Assembly (NCBI GenBank): GCA_029961685.1
Contig: JARWKL010000012.1
Coordinates: forward strand, 16,353,227-16,417,226
Source: Aristolochia californica
Taxonomy: Eukaryota; Streptophyta; Magnoliopsida; Piperales; Aristolochiaceae
Reading direction: 5' to 3'
Length of the DNA: 64,000 nt
The notes under the pieces are model-generated. The model saw only the letters and a list, made by a program, of their open reading frames with translations, did not search any database and was not told where the DNA came from. Below, one piece after another: positions 47,492 to 61,799 of the stretch. The translations under genes were made by a program, and so were the position numbers. The first letter of the stretch is position 1. Each line of letters begins with the position of its first letter.

Positions 47492-50400
47492 TGGAATCAG
47501 AGCAGGTTCTATGAGTTGACTTGATCAACCCACAGAGGTAATGTGATTTTTTCTGATTTATTATCTCAAGCAGTTTAGGTTTCGAATTTATCTTTTTTTC
47601 AATCCCTATACCCGTTATTTGTTTTAAGTTTTCACCTCTATACTCAGCTTTTCATATTTTAAATTATATATTGACAGAAAGATATTCGAGATTAATTTCC
47701 AAGGAAAAATGATTTTTTTCCAATCGGAGTTATCAACAAAGACAAATCAATATTTGAAGCAGTGAATGTCAGATTGCAAAAGTGGTTCGTGCAAAAGCAC
47801 AAAGCTTCAACTCTCGAGCTATTTTATGCTATCAAGAATGAGACTTTATATAGGAAATTATATATCAAAATAAAGATATGTATGTCTATTTGATTACCTA
47901 TTCAACCAATTCTCGATCTAAGTTTTTTATATGGAGATATTGATTTTGGAAGAATCAATGGTCATGCTGAAAAAGGGGAAAGAGTACTTAGTTTGGCAGA
48001 TACTGAAATCTATCAGATTATATATCTCAATAGAAGTATATTTTATGAAGACATATTATACTTGGATGAAAGGAATTTAAATCTAGTTTCATTAAGAGAA
48101 AATTTTATGTCAATTTGATCTATATTTAAGGATATATTCGCATTGGAAGAATCAAAGGTCTTACTAGTATCCTGTTGCATTGAAAAATCAGAATTTAAGC
48201 TGATTGTTTTGCATCACTTTTTGATTCGTTGTTATTGATCAACTACATCAGGAAAATATCACACTTACCCTTTTTTGGCTTCTACATATATGTTATTTGG
48301 TTCAAGCGGGGAACATTGCCATTACCTCTCAGCTTGAGGAGAAGAAGAAGAAGATGAATTTTTTGCATCTAAGAAGAAATTTTTTTCAGCAAAGAAAATT
48401 GAAGATCAAGAACCCTGATTCGTAGTAATAATTGTGGTAATTATTGGTGATACCTGACTGACTCGGCTCAACTCGATTCTATTTCTCTGACTAGATTATT
48501 ATTTTGAGGTATTCACAATATATACTTGGTCAGCATATTATTTGGGGGAGATACTCGCATCGGATTGTTTCATGAGTCCTTTTACAAAGATTTTTATTAT
48601 TTTGGTTCGTGTTATATGGGCCCTGACCCATTTCAGCTGCAATTATTGTGTCTATTTGGATGAGACATTATTATTGAAGAAGTAGTAGCTTTAACATCCT
48701 ATCATCCTAGTTATTTGACAACCTTACTCCTACCATCCTTTATTTGACTCTCAAATACATCTTTGGGCCAACCTTTGGCGTGTTGCTTCGGTTGGGAGTT
48801 AAAGTCCATCATGTATATGGGTGTTTTAAGTCCATTGAGACTTACCCATCTTTTATCGTCGTCTTATGAATGACAGGCATTACCCACTTATCACGTCCTT
48901 TATTGTCTTCTTGTGAATGACAGGCATTTATCACGTCTTTTATCATCGTCTTGTGAATGACTGACATCTATCACCCATTTCTACTTGTGAGAGTCGGTGC
49001 TCGGGTTGGGACAACGTGATGGAGGGGTTTATTACTACATATATGTCACCCCCCTTAATTTGCATGTATTACTCCTACCACTTGAAAGTCGTTGTCCTGT
49101 GGAGGAACACAGTGATGGAGGAGTTTTTACTACACTTCTGAGCACTACGTATAGACCCACTACCTGCGAAAAAGAGGAGTGCCACTACCTGAGAATAATA
49201 AGAGTGTGCCCTACATCCAGCATGGGTTATGACTGGAGTATGGAGCGATGTAATACTACTTGGAGTAATTTTGCTGTCACTTATCTTATGTCAGTTGAGC
49301 CTCATGGAAAAGAGCACCAGCGTGAGGGGGAGTGTTGGAAGATATGGAAGACTGCCATTTTATATGAGAAAATCCTATACATCATTTGCAGCAAGCTGGA
49401 AGGTTCTCTCCACGTCCCCCATCCCAGCTTGAGGTGGAGTGTTGGAAGATGGGCCCAAGCCCACACGACTAAGGAAGACCCACATATCTGAGTGTGTTAG
49501 AAGATGGGCCCAAACCCAAAAAGATGAAGCTTTTGCATCTAAGAAGAATTTTTTTTTAGCAAAGAAAATTGAAGATAAAAAATCCTGACTCGTAGTAATA
49601 ATGGTGGTAATTATTGGTGATACCTGACTCGGCTCAACTCGATTCTATTTCTCCGAAAAGATTATTATTTTGAGGTATTCGCAATATATTCTTTGGTGCA
49701 GATACTCACATCGAATTGTTTCATGGGTCCTTTTACAAATATTTTTATTATTTTGGTTCGTGTTATATGGGCCTAGACCAATTCAGCTACAGTTATTGTG
49801 TCTATTTGGATGAGATATTATTATTGAAGAAGTGGTGGCTTCACCATCCTATCTTCCTGGTTATTTGACAACCTTACACCTACTGTCCTTTATTTGACAC
49901 TCACATACATATTTGGGCCAACCTTTTGTGTGTTCCTTCGGTTGGGAGTTTAAGTCCATCATGTATATGGGTGTTTTAAGTCCATCATGTATATGGGTGT
50001 TTTAAGTCCATTGAGACTTACGCTTGGGTCTTTTATGGTCGTCTTATGAATGACAGACATTACCCACTTGTCACGTCCTTTATTGTAGTCTTGTGAATGA
50101 CAAGCGTTTATCACGTCTTTTATCATCATCATGTGAATAACAGACATCTATCACCCATTTCTACCTGTGAGAGTTGGTGCTCGAGTTGGGACAATTTGAT
50201 GGAGGAGTTTATTACTACATATATGTCACCCCCCTTAATTGGCATTTATTACTCCTACCACTTGAAAGTCGATGCCCTGTGGAGGGACACAGTGATGGAG
50301 GAATTTTTACTACACTTCTTAGCACAACGAATAGACGTACTACCTGCAAAAAATAGGAGTGCCACTACCTGAGAATAATAAGAGTATACCCTACATCCAG

Positions 50401-53400
50401 CATGGGTTATGACTGGAGTATGGAGCGATGTAAAACTACTTGGAGTGATTATACTCTCGCTTATCTTATGTCAGTTGGGCCTCATGGAAAGAGCACCAGT
50501 GTGAGGGGGAGTGTTTGAAGATATAGAGGATTGCCAATTTATACGAGAAGATCCTGAACATCATTTGCAGCAAGCTGGAAGTTCATTATGCTGTCTCCAC
50601 CTCCCCCCTCCAAGCTTGAGGTGGAGTGTTGGAAGATGGGCCCAAGGGAAGACCCACATATCCAAGTGTGTTGGAAGATGGGCCCAAACCCAAAAGATGA
50701 AGTTTTTGCATCTAAGAAGAAATTTTTTGCAGCAAAGAAAATTGAAGATCAAGAACCCTAACCTGTAGTAATAATTGTGGTAATTATTGGTGATACCTAA
50801 CTCGGCTCAACTCGATTCAATTTCTCTGACTATATTATTATTTGGGGTACCCACAATATATTCTTTGGTCAACATATTATTTGGTGCAAATACTCGCATC
50901 GGATTGTTTCATCTATCCTTTTACAAAATTTTTTATTATTTTGGTTCATGTTATATCGGCCCAAACCCATTTCAGCAGCAGTTATTGTGTCTATTTGGAT
51001 GAGACATTATTATTAAAGAAATAGTGGCTTCAACATCCTATCGTCCTGGTTATTTGAAAACCTTACTCCTACCATCCCTTATTTGACTGTCACATACATC
51101 TTTGGGCCAACCTTTTGCATGTTGCTTCAGTTGGGAGTTTAAGTCTATCATGTATATGGGTGTTTTAAGTCCATTGAGACTTACCCGTGGGCCTTTTAGT
51201 GTCGTCTTATGAATGACAGGCATTACCCACATATCACGTCCTTTATTGTCATCATGTGAATGACAGGCGTTTTTCACGTCTTTTATCATCATCTTGTGAA
51301 TGATAGACATCTATCACCCATTTCTACCTGTGAGAGTCAGTGCTCGGGTTGGGACAACGTGATGGAGGAGTTTATTACTACATATATGTCACCCCCCTTA
51401 ATTGGCATTTATTACTCCTACCACTTGAAAGTCGTTGTCCTGTGGAGGGATACAGTGATGGAGGAGTTTTTACTACACTTTTGAGCACTATGTATAGACC
51501 CACTACTTGCGAAAAATATGAGTGCCACTACCTGAGAATAATAAGAGTGTGCCCTACATCCAGCATGGGTTATGACTGGAGTATGGAGCGATGTAATACT
51601 ACTTGAAGTGATTTTACTCTCACTTAGCTTATGTCAGTTGGGCCACAAGGAAAAAAGCACCAACGTGAGGGGGAGTGTTGGAAGATATGGAGGACTGCCA
51701 TTTCATACGAGAAGATCCTATACATCATTTGCAGCAAGCTGAAAGTTCATTATGTTCTCTCCACCTCCTCCTCCCCCTCTCCCATTCCATCCCAGCTTGA
51801 GGTGGAGTGGTGAAAGATGGGCCAAAGCCCACACGACTAAGGAAGACCCACATATCCATGTGTGTAGGAAGATGGGCCCAAACCCAATAGATGAAGTTTT
51901 TGCATCTAAAAAGAATTTTTTTGCAGCAAAGAAAATTGAAGATCAAGAATCCAGGCTCGTAGTAATAATTGTGGTAATTATTGGTGATACCTAACTCGAC
52001 TCAACTCGATTCCATTCTCCGACTAGATTATTATTTTGAGGTATTCACAATATATTTTATGGTCAAGATATTATTTGGTGCAGATACTCGCATTGGATTG
52101 TTTCATGGGCCCTTTTACAAAGATTTTTATTATTATTGTTTGAGTTATATGGGCCCAGACCCATTTCAGCTGTAGTTATTGTGTCTATTTTGATGAGTTA
52201 TTATTATTAAAGAAGTGGTGGCTTGAGCATCCTATCTTCCTGGTTATTTGACAACCTTACTCCTACCATCCTTTATTTGACTTTCACATACATCTTTGGG
52301 TCAACCTTTTGCGTGTTGCTTCGGTTGGGAGTTTAAGTCCATCATGTATATAGGTGTTTTAAGTCCAATGAGACTTACCCGTGGTCTTTTATCGTCGTCT
52401 TATGAATGATAGGCATTACCCACTTATTACGTCCTTTATTGTTATCTTGTGACAGGCGTTTATCACGTCTTTTATCATTGTCTTGTGAATGACAGACATC
52501 TGTCACCCATTTCTACCTATGAGAGTCAGTGGTCGGGTTGGGACAACGTGATGGAGGAGTTTATTACTACATATATGTCACCCCCCTTAATTTGCATTTA
52601 TTACTCGTACCACTTGAAAAGTCGTTGTCCTGTGGAGGGACACAATGATGGAAGAGTTTTTACTACACTTCTGAGCACTACATATAGACCCACTACTTGC
52701 GAAAAATAGGAATGCCGCTACCTGAGAATAATAAGAGTATGCCCTACATCTAGCATGGGTTATGACTGGAGTATGGAGCGATGTAATACTACTTGGAGTG
52801 ATTTTACTCTCACTTATCTTATGTCAGTTGGGCCACATGGAAAAGAGCACCAGCGTGAGGGGGAGTGTTGGAAGATATGGATGATTGCCATTTTATACGA
52901 GAAGATCCTATACATCATTTGCAGCAAGCTGGAAGTTCATTATGTTCTCTCCACCTCCCTCCTCCCAGCTTGAGGTGGAGTGTTGGAATATGGGCCCAAG
53001 CCCACACGACTAAGGAATACCCACATATCCAAGTGTGTTGGAAGATGGGCCCAAACCCAAAAGATGAAGTTTTTGCATCTAAGAAGAAATTTTTCGCAGA
53101 AAAAGAAAATTTAAGGTCAAGAATCCTGACTCATAGTAATAATTGTAATTATTGGTGATACCTCACTCGGCTCAACTCGATTCCATTTCTCCTACTAGAT
53201 TATTATTTTGAGGTATTCACAACATATTCTTTGGTCAACATATTATTTGGTGCAGATACTCGCATCGAATTGTTTCATGGGTCCTTTTACTAAGATTTTT
53301 ATTATTTTGGTTCGTATTATATGGGCTCAGACCCATTTCAGCTGCAGTTATTGTGTCTATTTGGTTGAGACATTATTATTGAAGAAGTGGTGGCTTCAAC

Positions 53401-56400
53401 ATCTTATCTTCCTGGTAATTTGACGACCTTACTCCAACCATCCTTTATTTGACTCTCACATACAACTTTGGGCAACCCTTTTGCGTGTTGCTTCAGTTGG
53501 GAGTTTAAGTCCATCATGTATATGAGTGCTTTAAGTCCATTGAGACTTACCCGTGGGTCTTTTATCACCATCTAATGAATTACAGGCATTACCCACTTAT
53601 CACGTCCTTTATTGTTGTCTTGTGAATAACAGGCGTTTATCTCGTCTTTTATCATCGTCTTGTGAATGATAGACATCTATCACCCATTTCTACCAGTGAG
53701 AGTGGGTGCTCGGGTTGGTACAACGTGAAGGAGGAGTTTATTACTACATATATGTCACCCCCCTTAATTTGCATTTATTACTCCTACCACTTGAAAGTTG
53801 TTGTCCTGTGAAGGGGCACAGTGATGGAGGAGTTTTTACTACACTTTTGAGTACTACGTATAGACCCACTACCTGCGAAAAATAGGAGTGCCACTTCCTG
53901 AGAATAATAAGAGTGTGCCCTACATCCAGCAAGGGTTATGACTGGAGTATGGAGCGATGTAATACTACTTGGAGTGATTTTACTCTCACTTATCTTATGT
54001 CAGTTGGGCCTCGTGGAAAAGAGCACCAGCGTGAGGGGGAGTGTTGGAAGATATGGAGGACTGCCATTTTATACGAGAAGATTCTATACATCATTTGCAA
54101 CAAGCTGGAAGTTCATTATGTTCTCTCCACCTCCGCCCTCCCAGCTTGAGGTGGAGTGTTGGAAGATGGGCCCAAGCCCACACAACTAAGGAAGACCCAC
54201 ATATCCAGGTGTATTGGAAGATGGGTTCAAACCCAAAAGATGAAATTTTTGCATCTAAGAAGAAATTTTTTGCAGCAACGAAAATTGAAGATCAACAATC
54301 CTGACTCATAGTAATAATTGTGGTAATTGTTGGTGATACCTCACTCGGCTCAACTCGATTCCATTTCTCCGGCTAAATTATTATTTTGAGGTATTCACAA
54401 CATATTCTTTTTTCAACATATTATTTGGTGCAGATACTCGCATCGGATTGTTTCATGGGTCCTTTACAAATATTTTTATTATTTTGGTTCGTGTTATATG
54501 GGCCTAGACCCATTTCAGCTGCAGTTATTATGTCTATTTTGATGCGACATTATTATTGAAGAAGTGGAGGCTTCAGCATCTTATCTTCCTGGTTATTTGA
54601 CAACCTTACTCCTACCATCCTTTATTTGACTCTCACATACATCTTTGGGCCAACCTTTTGCGTGTTGCTTCGGTTGAGAGTTTAAGTCAATCATGTATAT
54701 GGGTGTTTTAAGTCCATTGAGACATACCCGTGGGTCTTTTATCGCCGTCTTATGAATGACAAGCATTACCCACTTATCACGTCCTTTATAGTTGTCTTGT
54801 GAATGGCAGGCGTTTATGACGTCTTTTATCATCATCTTGTGAATGACAGACATCTATCACCCATTTCTACCTGTGAGAGTCGGTACTCGGGTGGGACAAT
54901 GTGATGGAGGAGTTTATTACTATATATATGTTACACCTCTTAATTTTCATTTATTACTCCTACCACTTGAAAGTCGGTGTCCTTTGGAGGGACACAGTGA
55001 AGGAGGAGTTTTTACTACACTTTTGAGCACTACGTATAGACCCACTACCTGCGAAAAATAGGAGTGCCACTACCTGAGAACAATAAGAGTGTGCCCTACA
55101 TCCAGCAAGGGTTATGACTGGAGTATGGAGCGATGTAATACTACTTGGAGTGATTTTATTCTCACTTATCTTATGTCAGATGGGCCTCGGGGAAAAGAGC
55201 ACCAGCGTGGTAGGGAGTATTGTAAGATATGGAGGACTGCCATTTTATACGAGAAGATCCTCTACATCATTTGCAGCAAGCTGGAAGTTCATTATGTTCT
55301 CTCCACCTCCCCCCTCCTACCTTGAGGTAGAGTGTTGGAAGATGGGCCCAAGCCCACACGACTAAGGAAGACCAACATATCCAAGTGTGTTGGAAGATGG
55401 GCCCAAACCCAAAAGATGAAGTTTTTGCATCTAAGATGAAATTTTTTGCAGCAAAGAAAATTGAAGATCAAGAATCTTGACTCGTAGTAATAATTGTGGT
55501 AATTATTGGTGATACCTAGCTCGACTCAACTCGATTCCATTTCTCCGACTAGATTATTATTTTGAGGTATTCACAATATATTTTATGGTCAAGATATTAA
55601 TTGGTGCAGATACTCGCATTGGATTGTTTCATGGGTCCTTTTACAAAGATTTTTATTATTATTGTTTGAGTTATATGGGCCTAGACCCATTTCAGCCGTA
55701 GTTATTGTGTTTATTTTGATGAGTTATTATTATTGAAGAAGTGGTGGCTTGAGCATCCTATCTTCCTGGTTATTTGACAACCTTACTCCTACCATCCTTT
55801 ATTTGATTTTCACATACATCTTTGGGTCAACCTTTTGCGTGTTGCTTCGGCTGGGAGTTTAAGTCCATCATGTATATGGGTGTTTTAAGTCCAATGAGAC
55901 TTACCCGTGGGTCTTTTATCGTCATCTTATGAATGACAGGCATTACCCACTTATCACGTCCTTTATTGTCGTATTGTGAATGACAGGCGTTTATGACGTC
56001 TTTTATCATCGTCTTGTGAATGACAGACATTTATCACCCATTTCTACCTGTGAGAGTCGGTGCTCAGGTTGGGACAATGTGATGGAGGACTTTATTACTA
56101 CATATATGTCACCCCCCTTAATTGGCATTTATTACTTCTACCCCTTGAAAAGTCGTTGTCCTGTGGAGGGACACAGTGATGGAAGAGTTTTTACTACACT
56201 TCTGATCACTACATATAGACCCACTACCTGCAAAAAATAGGAGTGCCACTACCTGAGAATAATAAGAGTGTGCCCTACATCCAGCATGGGTTATGACTAG
56301 AGTTTGGAGCGAAGTCATACTACTTGGAGTGATTTTACTTTCACTTATCTTATGTCAGTTAGGCCTCATGGAAAAAAGCACCAGAGTGAGGGGGAGTGTT

Positions 56401-59400
56401 GGAAGATATGGATGACTGCCATTTTATACGAGAAGATTCTATACATCATTTGCAGCAAGCTGGAAGTTCATTATGTTCTCTCCACCTCTCCCCTCCCTGG
56501 TTGAGGTTGATTGTTGGAAGATGGACCCAAGCCCACACGACTAAGGAAGACCCACATATCCAAGTGTGTTGGAAGATGGGCCCAAACCCAAAAGATGAAG
56601 TTTTTGCATCTAAGATGAAATTTTTTGCAGCAAGGAAAATTGAAGATCAAAAATTCTGACTCGTAGTAATAATTGTTGTAATTATTGGTGATACCTGACT
56701 CGGCTCAACTCGTTTCCATTTCTCCGACTAGATTATTATTTTGAGGTATTCACTATATATTCTTTGGTCAAAATATTATTTAGTGAAATACTCGCATTGG
56801 ATTGTTTCATTGGTCCTTTCACAATGATTTTTATTATTTTGGTTCGAGTTTTATAGGCCCAGACCCATTTCAGTTGCAGTTATTGTGTCTATTTGGATGA
56901 GACATTATTATTGAAGAAGTGGTGACTTTAGCATCTTATCTTCCTGGTTATTTGACAACCTTACTCCTACCATCCTTTATTTGACTCTCACATACATCTT
57001 TGGGCCTACCTTTTGCGTGTTGCTTCGATTAAAAGTTTAAGTCCATCATGTATATGGGTGTTTTAAGTCCATTGAGACTTCCCCGTGGGTGTTTTATCGG
57101 TGTCTTATGAATGACAGACATTACCCACTTATCACATCCTTTCTTGTTGTCTTACGTCTTTTATCATCGTCTTGTGAATGACAGACATCTATCACCCATT
57201 ACTACCTGTGAGAGTCTCTGCTCGGGTTGGGACAACGTGATGGAGGAGTTTATTACTACATATATGTCAAACCCCTTAATTTGCATTTATTACTCCTACC
57301 ACTTGAAAGTCGTTGTCCTGTGGAGGGACACTGTGATGGAAGAGTTTTTACTCCACTTTTGAGCACTATGTATAGACCCACTACCTGCGAAAAATAGGAG
57401 TGCCACTACCTGAGAATAATAAGAGTGTGCCCTACATCCAGCAAGGGTTATGACTGGAGTATGGAGCGATTTAATACTACTTGGAGTGATTTTATTTTCA
57501 CTTATCTTATGTCAGTTGGGCCTCGGGGAAGAGAGCACCAGCGTGAGGGGTAGTGTTGTAAGATATGGAAGACTGCCATTTTATACAAGAAGATCTTATA
57601 CATCATTTGCAGCAAGCTAGAAGTTCATTTTGTTCTCTCCACCTCCCCCCTCCTAGCTTGAGGTAGAGTGTTGGAAGATGGGCCCAAGCCCACACAACTA
57701 AGGAAGACCCACATATCCAAGTGTGTTGGAAGATGGGCCCAAACCCAAAAGATGAAGTTTTTTGCAACAAAGAAAGTTGAAGATCAAGAATCCTGACTCG
57801 TAGTAATAATTGTGGTAATTATTGGTGATACCTGACTCGGCTCAACTCGATTCTTTTTCTCCCACTAGATTATTAATTTGAGGTATTCACTATATATTCC
57901 TTGGTCAACATATTATTTAGAGCAGATACTTGCATTGGATTTTTTCATGGGTCCTTTTACAAAGATTTTTATTATTTTGGTTCGTGTTATATGGGCCCAG
58001 ACCAATTTCAGCTACAGTTATTGTGTCTTTTTGGATGAGACATTATTATTGAAGAAGTGATGGCTTCAGCATCCTATCTTCCTGGTTATTTGACAACCTT
58101 ACTCCTAGCATCCTTTATTTGACTCTCACATACATCTTTGGGCCAACCTTTTGCGTGTTGCTTCGGTTGAGAGTTTAAGTCCATCATGTATATGGGTGTT
58201 TTAAGTCCATTGAGACTTATCACGTCCTTTATTGTCGTCTTGTGAATGGCAGGCGTTTATGATGTCTTTTATCATCGTCTTGTGATTGACGGACATCTAT
58301 CACCCATTTCTACCTGTGAGAGTCAATGCTCGGGTTGGGACAACGTGATGGAGGAGTTTATTACTACATATATGTCACCCCCCTTAATTGGCATTTATTA
58401 CTCTTTCCACTTGAAAAGTCGTTGTCCTGTGGAGGGACACAGTGATGGAAGAGTTTTTACTACACTTCTGAGCACTACGTATAGAACCACTACCTGCGAA
58501 AAATAGGAGTGCCAGTACCTGAGAATAATAAGAGTGTGCCCTACATCCAGCATGGGTTATGACTGGAGTATGGAGCGATATAATACTACTTGGAGTGATT
58601 TTACTCTCACTTATCTTATGTCAGTTGGGCCTCATGGAAAAGAGTACCAACGTGAGGGGGGTGTTGGATGATATGGACGACTGCCATTTTATACGAGAAG
58701 ATCATATACATCATTTGCAGCAAGCTGGAAGTTCATTATGTTCTCTCCACCTCCCCCCTCCCAGCTTGAGGTGGAGTGTTGGAAGATGGGTCCAAGCCCA
58801 CACGACTAAGGAATACCCACATATCCAAGTGTGTTGGAAGATGGGCCCAAACCCAAAAGATGAAGTTTTTGCATCTAAGAAGAAATTTTTTGCAGAAAAA
58901 GAAAATTTAAGGTCAAGAATCCTGACTCATAGTAATAATTGTGGTAATTATTGGTGATACCTCACTCGGCTCAACTCGATTCCATTTCTCCGACTAGATT
59001 ATTATTTTGAGGTATTCACAACATATTCTTTGGTGCAGATACTCGCATCGAATTGTTTCATGGGTCCTTTTACTAAGATTTTTATTATTTTGGTTCGTGT
59101 TATATGGGCTCAGACCCATTTCAGCTGCAGTTATTGTGTCTATTTGGATGAGACATTATTATTGAAGAAGTGGTGGCTTCAACATCTTATCTTCCTGGTT
59201 ATTTGACGACCTTACTCCTACCATCCTTTATTTGACTCTCACATACAACTTTGGGCTACCCTTTTGTGTGTTGCTTCGGTGTGGAGTTTAAGTCCATAAT
59301 GTATTTGGGTGTTTTATGTCCATTGAGACTTACCCGTGGGTCTTTTTATCGTCGTCTTATGAATGATAGGCATTAACCACATATCATGTCCTTTCTTGTT

Positions 59401-60991
59401 GTCTTGTGAATGACAAGCGTTTATCACGTCTTTTATCATTGTCTTGTGAATGATAGACATCTATCACCCATTTCTACCTGTGAGAGTCGGTGCTCAGGTT
59501 GGAACAACGTGATGGAGGATTTTATTACTACATATATAGCACCCCCCTTAATTTTTATTTATTACTCCTACCACTTGAAAGTCGTTGTCCTGTGGAGGGA
59601 CACAGTGATGGAGGAGTTTTTACTACACTTTTGAGCACTACGTATAGACCCACTACCTGCGAAAAATAGGAGTGCGACTACTTGAGAATAATAAGAGTGT
59701 GCCCTACATCCAACAAGGGTTATGACTGGAGTATGAAGCAATGTAATACTACTTGGGAGTGATTTTATTCTCACTTATCTAGTGTCAGTTGGGCCTCGTG
59801 GAAAAGAGTACCAGTGTGAGGGGGAGTGTTGGAAGATGTGGAGGACTGCCATTTTATATGAGAAGATCCTATACATTATTTGCAGCAAGCTGGAAGTTCA
59901 TTATGTTCTCTCCACCTCCCCCCTCCCAGCTTGAGGTGGATTGTTGGAAGATGGGCCCAAGCCCACACGACTAAGGAAGACCCACATATCCAAGTGTGTT
60001 GGAAGATGAGCCCAAACCCAAAAGATGAAGTTTTTGCATCTAAGATGAAATTTTTTGCAACAAGGAAAATTGAAGATCAAGTATTCTGACTCGTAGTAAT
60101 AATTGTTGTAATTATTGGTGATACCTGACTGGGCTCAACTCAATTCCATTTCTCCGACTAGATTATTATTTTGAGGTATTCAGTATATATTCTTTGGTCA
60201 AAATATTATTTAGTGCAGATACTCGCATTGGATTGTTTCATGGGTCCTTTTACAAAGATTTTTATTATTTTGGTTCGTGTTATATGGGCCCAAACCCATT
60301 TCACCTGCAGTTATTGTGTCTATTTGGATGAGACATTATTATTGAAGAAGTGGTGGTTTCAGCATCCTATCTTCATGGTTATTTAACAACCTTACTCCTA
60401 GCATCCTTTATTTGACTCTCACATACATCTTTGGGCCAACCTTTTGCGTGTTGCTGCGGTTGAGAGTTTAAGTCCATCATGTATATGGGTGTTTTAAGTC
60501 CATTGAGACTTACCCATGGGTCTTTTATCGTCGTCTTATGAAAGACGGGCATTACCCACTTATCACGTCCTTTATTGTTGTCTTGTTAAGGGCAGGCGTT
60601 TATGACATCTTTTATCATCATCTTGTGAATGACAGACATCTATCACCCATTTCTACCTGTGAGAGTGGGTGCTCGGGTTGGGACAACGTGATGAAGGAGT
60701 TTATTACTACATATATGTCACCCCCTTAATTGGCATTTATTACTCCTACCACTTGAAAGTCATTGTTCTGTGGAGGGACACAGTGATGGATGAGTGTTTA
60801 CTACACTTCTAAGCACTACGTATAGACCCACTACCTGCGAAAAATAGGAGTGCCGCTACCTGAGAATAATAAGAGTGTGCCCTACATCTAGCATGGGTTA
60901 TGAATGGAGTATAGAGCGATGTAATACTACTTGGAGTGATTTTACTCTCACTTATCTTATGTCAGTTGGGCCTCATGGAAAAGAGCACCAG

Positions 60992-61799
60992 TGAGACGGA
61001 GGATGAAGCCATGGTGTGGCCAAACACCAAGGTGGAAGACTGTGCATGTCCAATGCATAGCAATAGAAGCAACGGCCAAGGCCAAGTGTAATGGCACGAC
61101 CCAGAGGGGCGCACACATATGGCTGGCCCGGCATCAACTTCAGCAAAAGAAGGCACACTTGAGCTTGCCAAACGGATGGCCAAGCAACAAGGTGCACAAC
61201 AACCCCAGTAGCCAACTCAGACACAAGGCAGCACGCCAACAGACACTTCTGGCGGGGCGAAATGGGGTTGGGCGCGACCAGGAATCCTGGCGGGGAGAAA
61301 TGGGGTTGCTGGCGCACAGCCAGGACTCCAGGCGGGGCGAAATGGGGTTGCCCGCGCACGACTAGGCTTCCAAGCTGGGCGAAATGGGGTTTCCTCAGGA
61401 CGCCAGGCGCCAACGCACGTGCGGCAGGACTCCAGATGCAGGCGCGCGCGCGGCAGGCCAGGGGAGAGACTATAAATAGAGAGGCCTCTCCCATTGTAAA
61501 AGGGTCGAAAAATCTTTAGCCTTCTTTACTATTTTAGTGTATAAAGAGAGTTTTTAGCCTTGGCCTTCAAGAGTGTTTGGCCACCCTTTGTAATCTTGTA
61601 TTGTCAATACAAAGTAGACTTTTCTCTTCTATATCTTGGTCTTTTCGTTGTCCCATTTGGCTTGTAACTTCTTGTGTGAAGTATTGGTTGGAAGATCCGA
61701 AGCTCAAGGAGGTTGACTAGTTCTTGGGAAGAGCTAGGCCGCACGGGGTAAATATTCCGCTTGGCTAGACGGACCTAGCCCAAATCTAACCGCGTGACA
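60992..61799 (+). mobile_element. Solo LTR of an unrelated retrotransposon inside the last array unit
   Basis: It is 808 bp, TGAGACGGAGG ... GCGTGACA, flanked by a perfect 5-bp duplication ACCAG at 60,987-60,991 and 61,800-61,804. The array sequence resumes exactly after it (CGTGAGAGAGAGTGTTGG). TATAAATAGAGAGG at 61,471 is the probable TATA region, followed by a leader with TTGTATTGTCAATACAAAG. Its GC-rich first half contrasts with the array. No internal region is present, so it is a recombination product of a full element. Confidence 0.9.
61245..61400 (+). repeat. Minisatellite in the solo LTR, four units of 38-42 bp
   Basis: GGCGGGGCGAAATGGGGTTG-like units have GAAATGGGG starting at 61,259, 61,297, 61,339 and 61,381. 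Confidence 0.85.

Noticed and set aside
48997..60729. Recurring 60-160 codon frames in the array (for example with HLSPISTCES or ILYIICSKLEVHY)
   Set aside because: They recur because the DNA repeats. Frames shift between units through small indels and no conserved start is kept. Only the RNase H-like tail has a family explanation.
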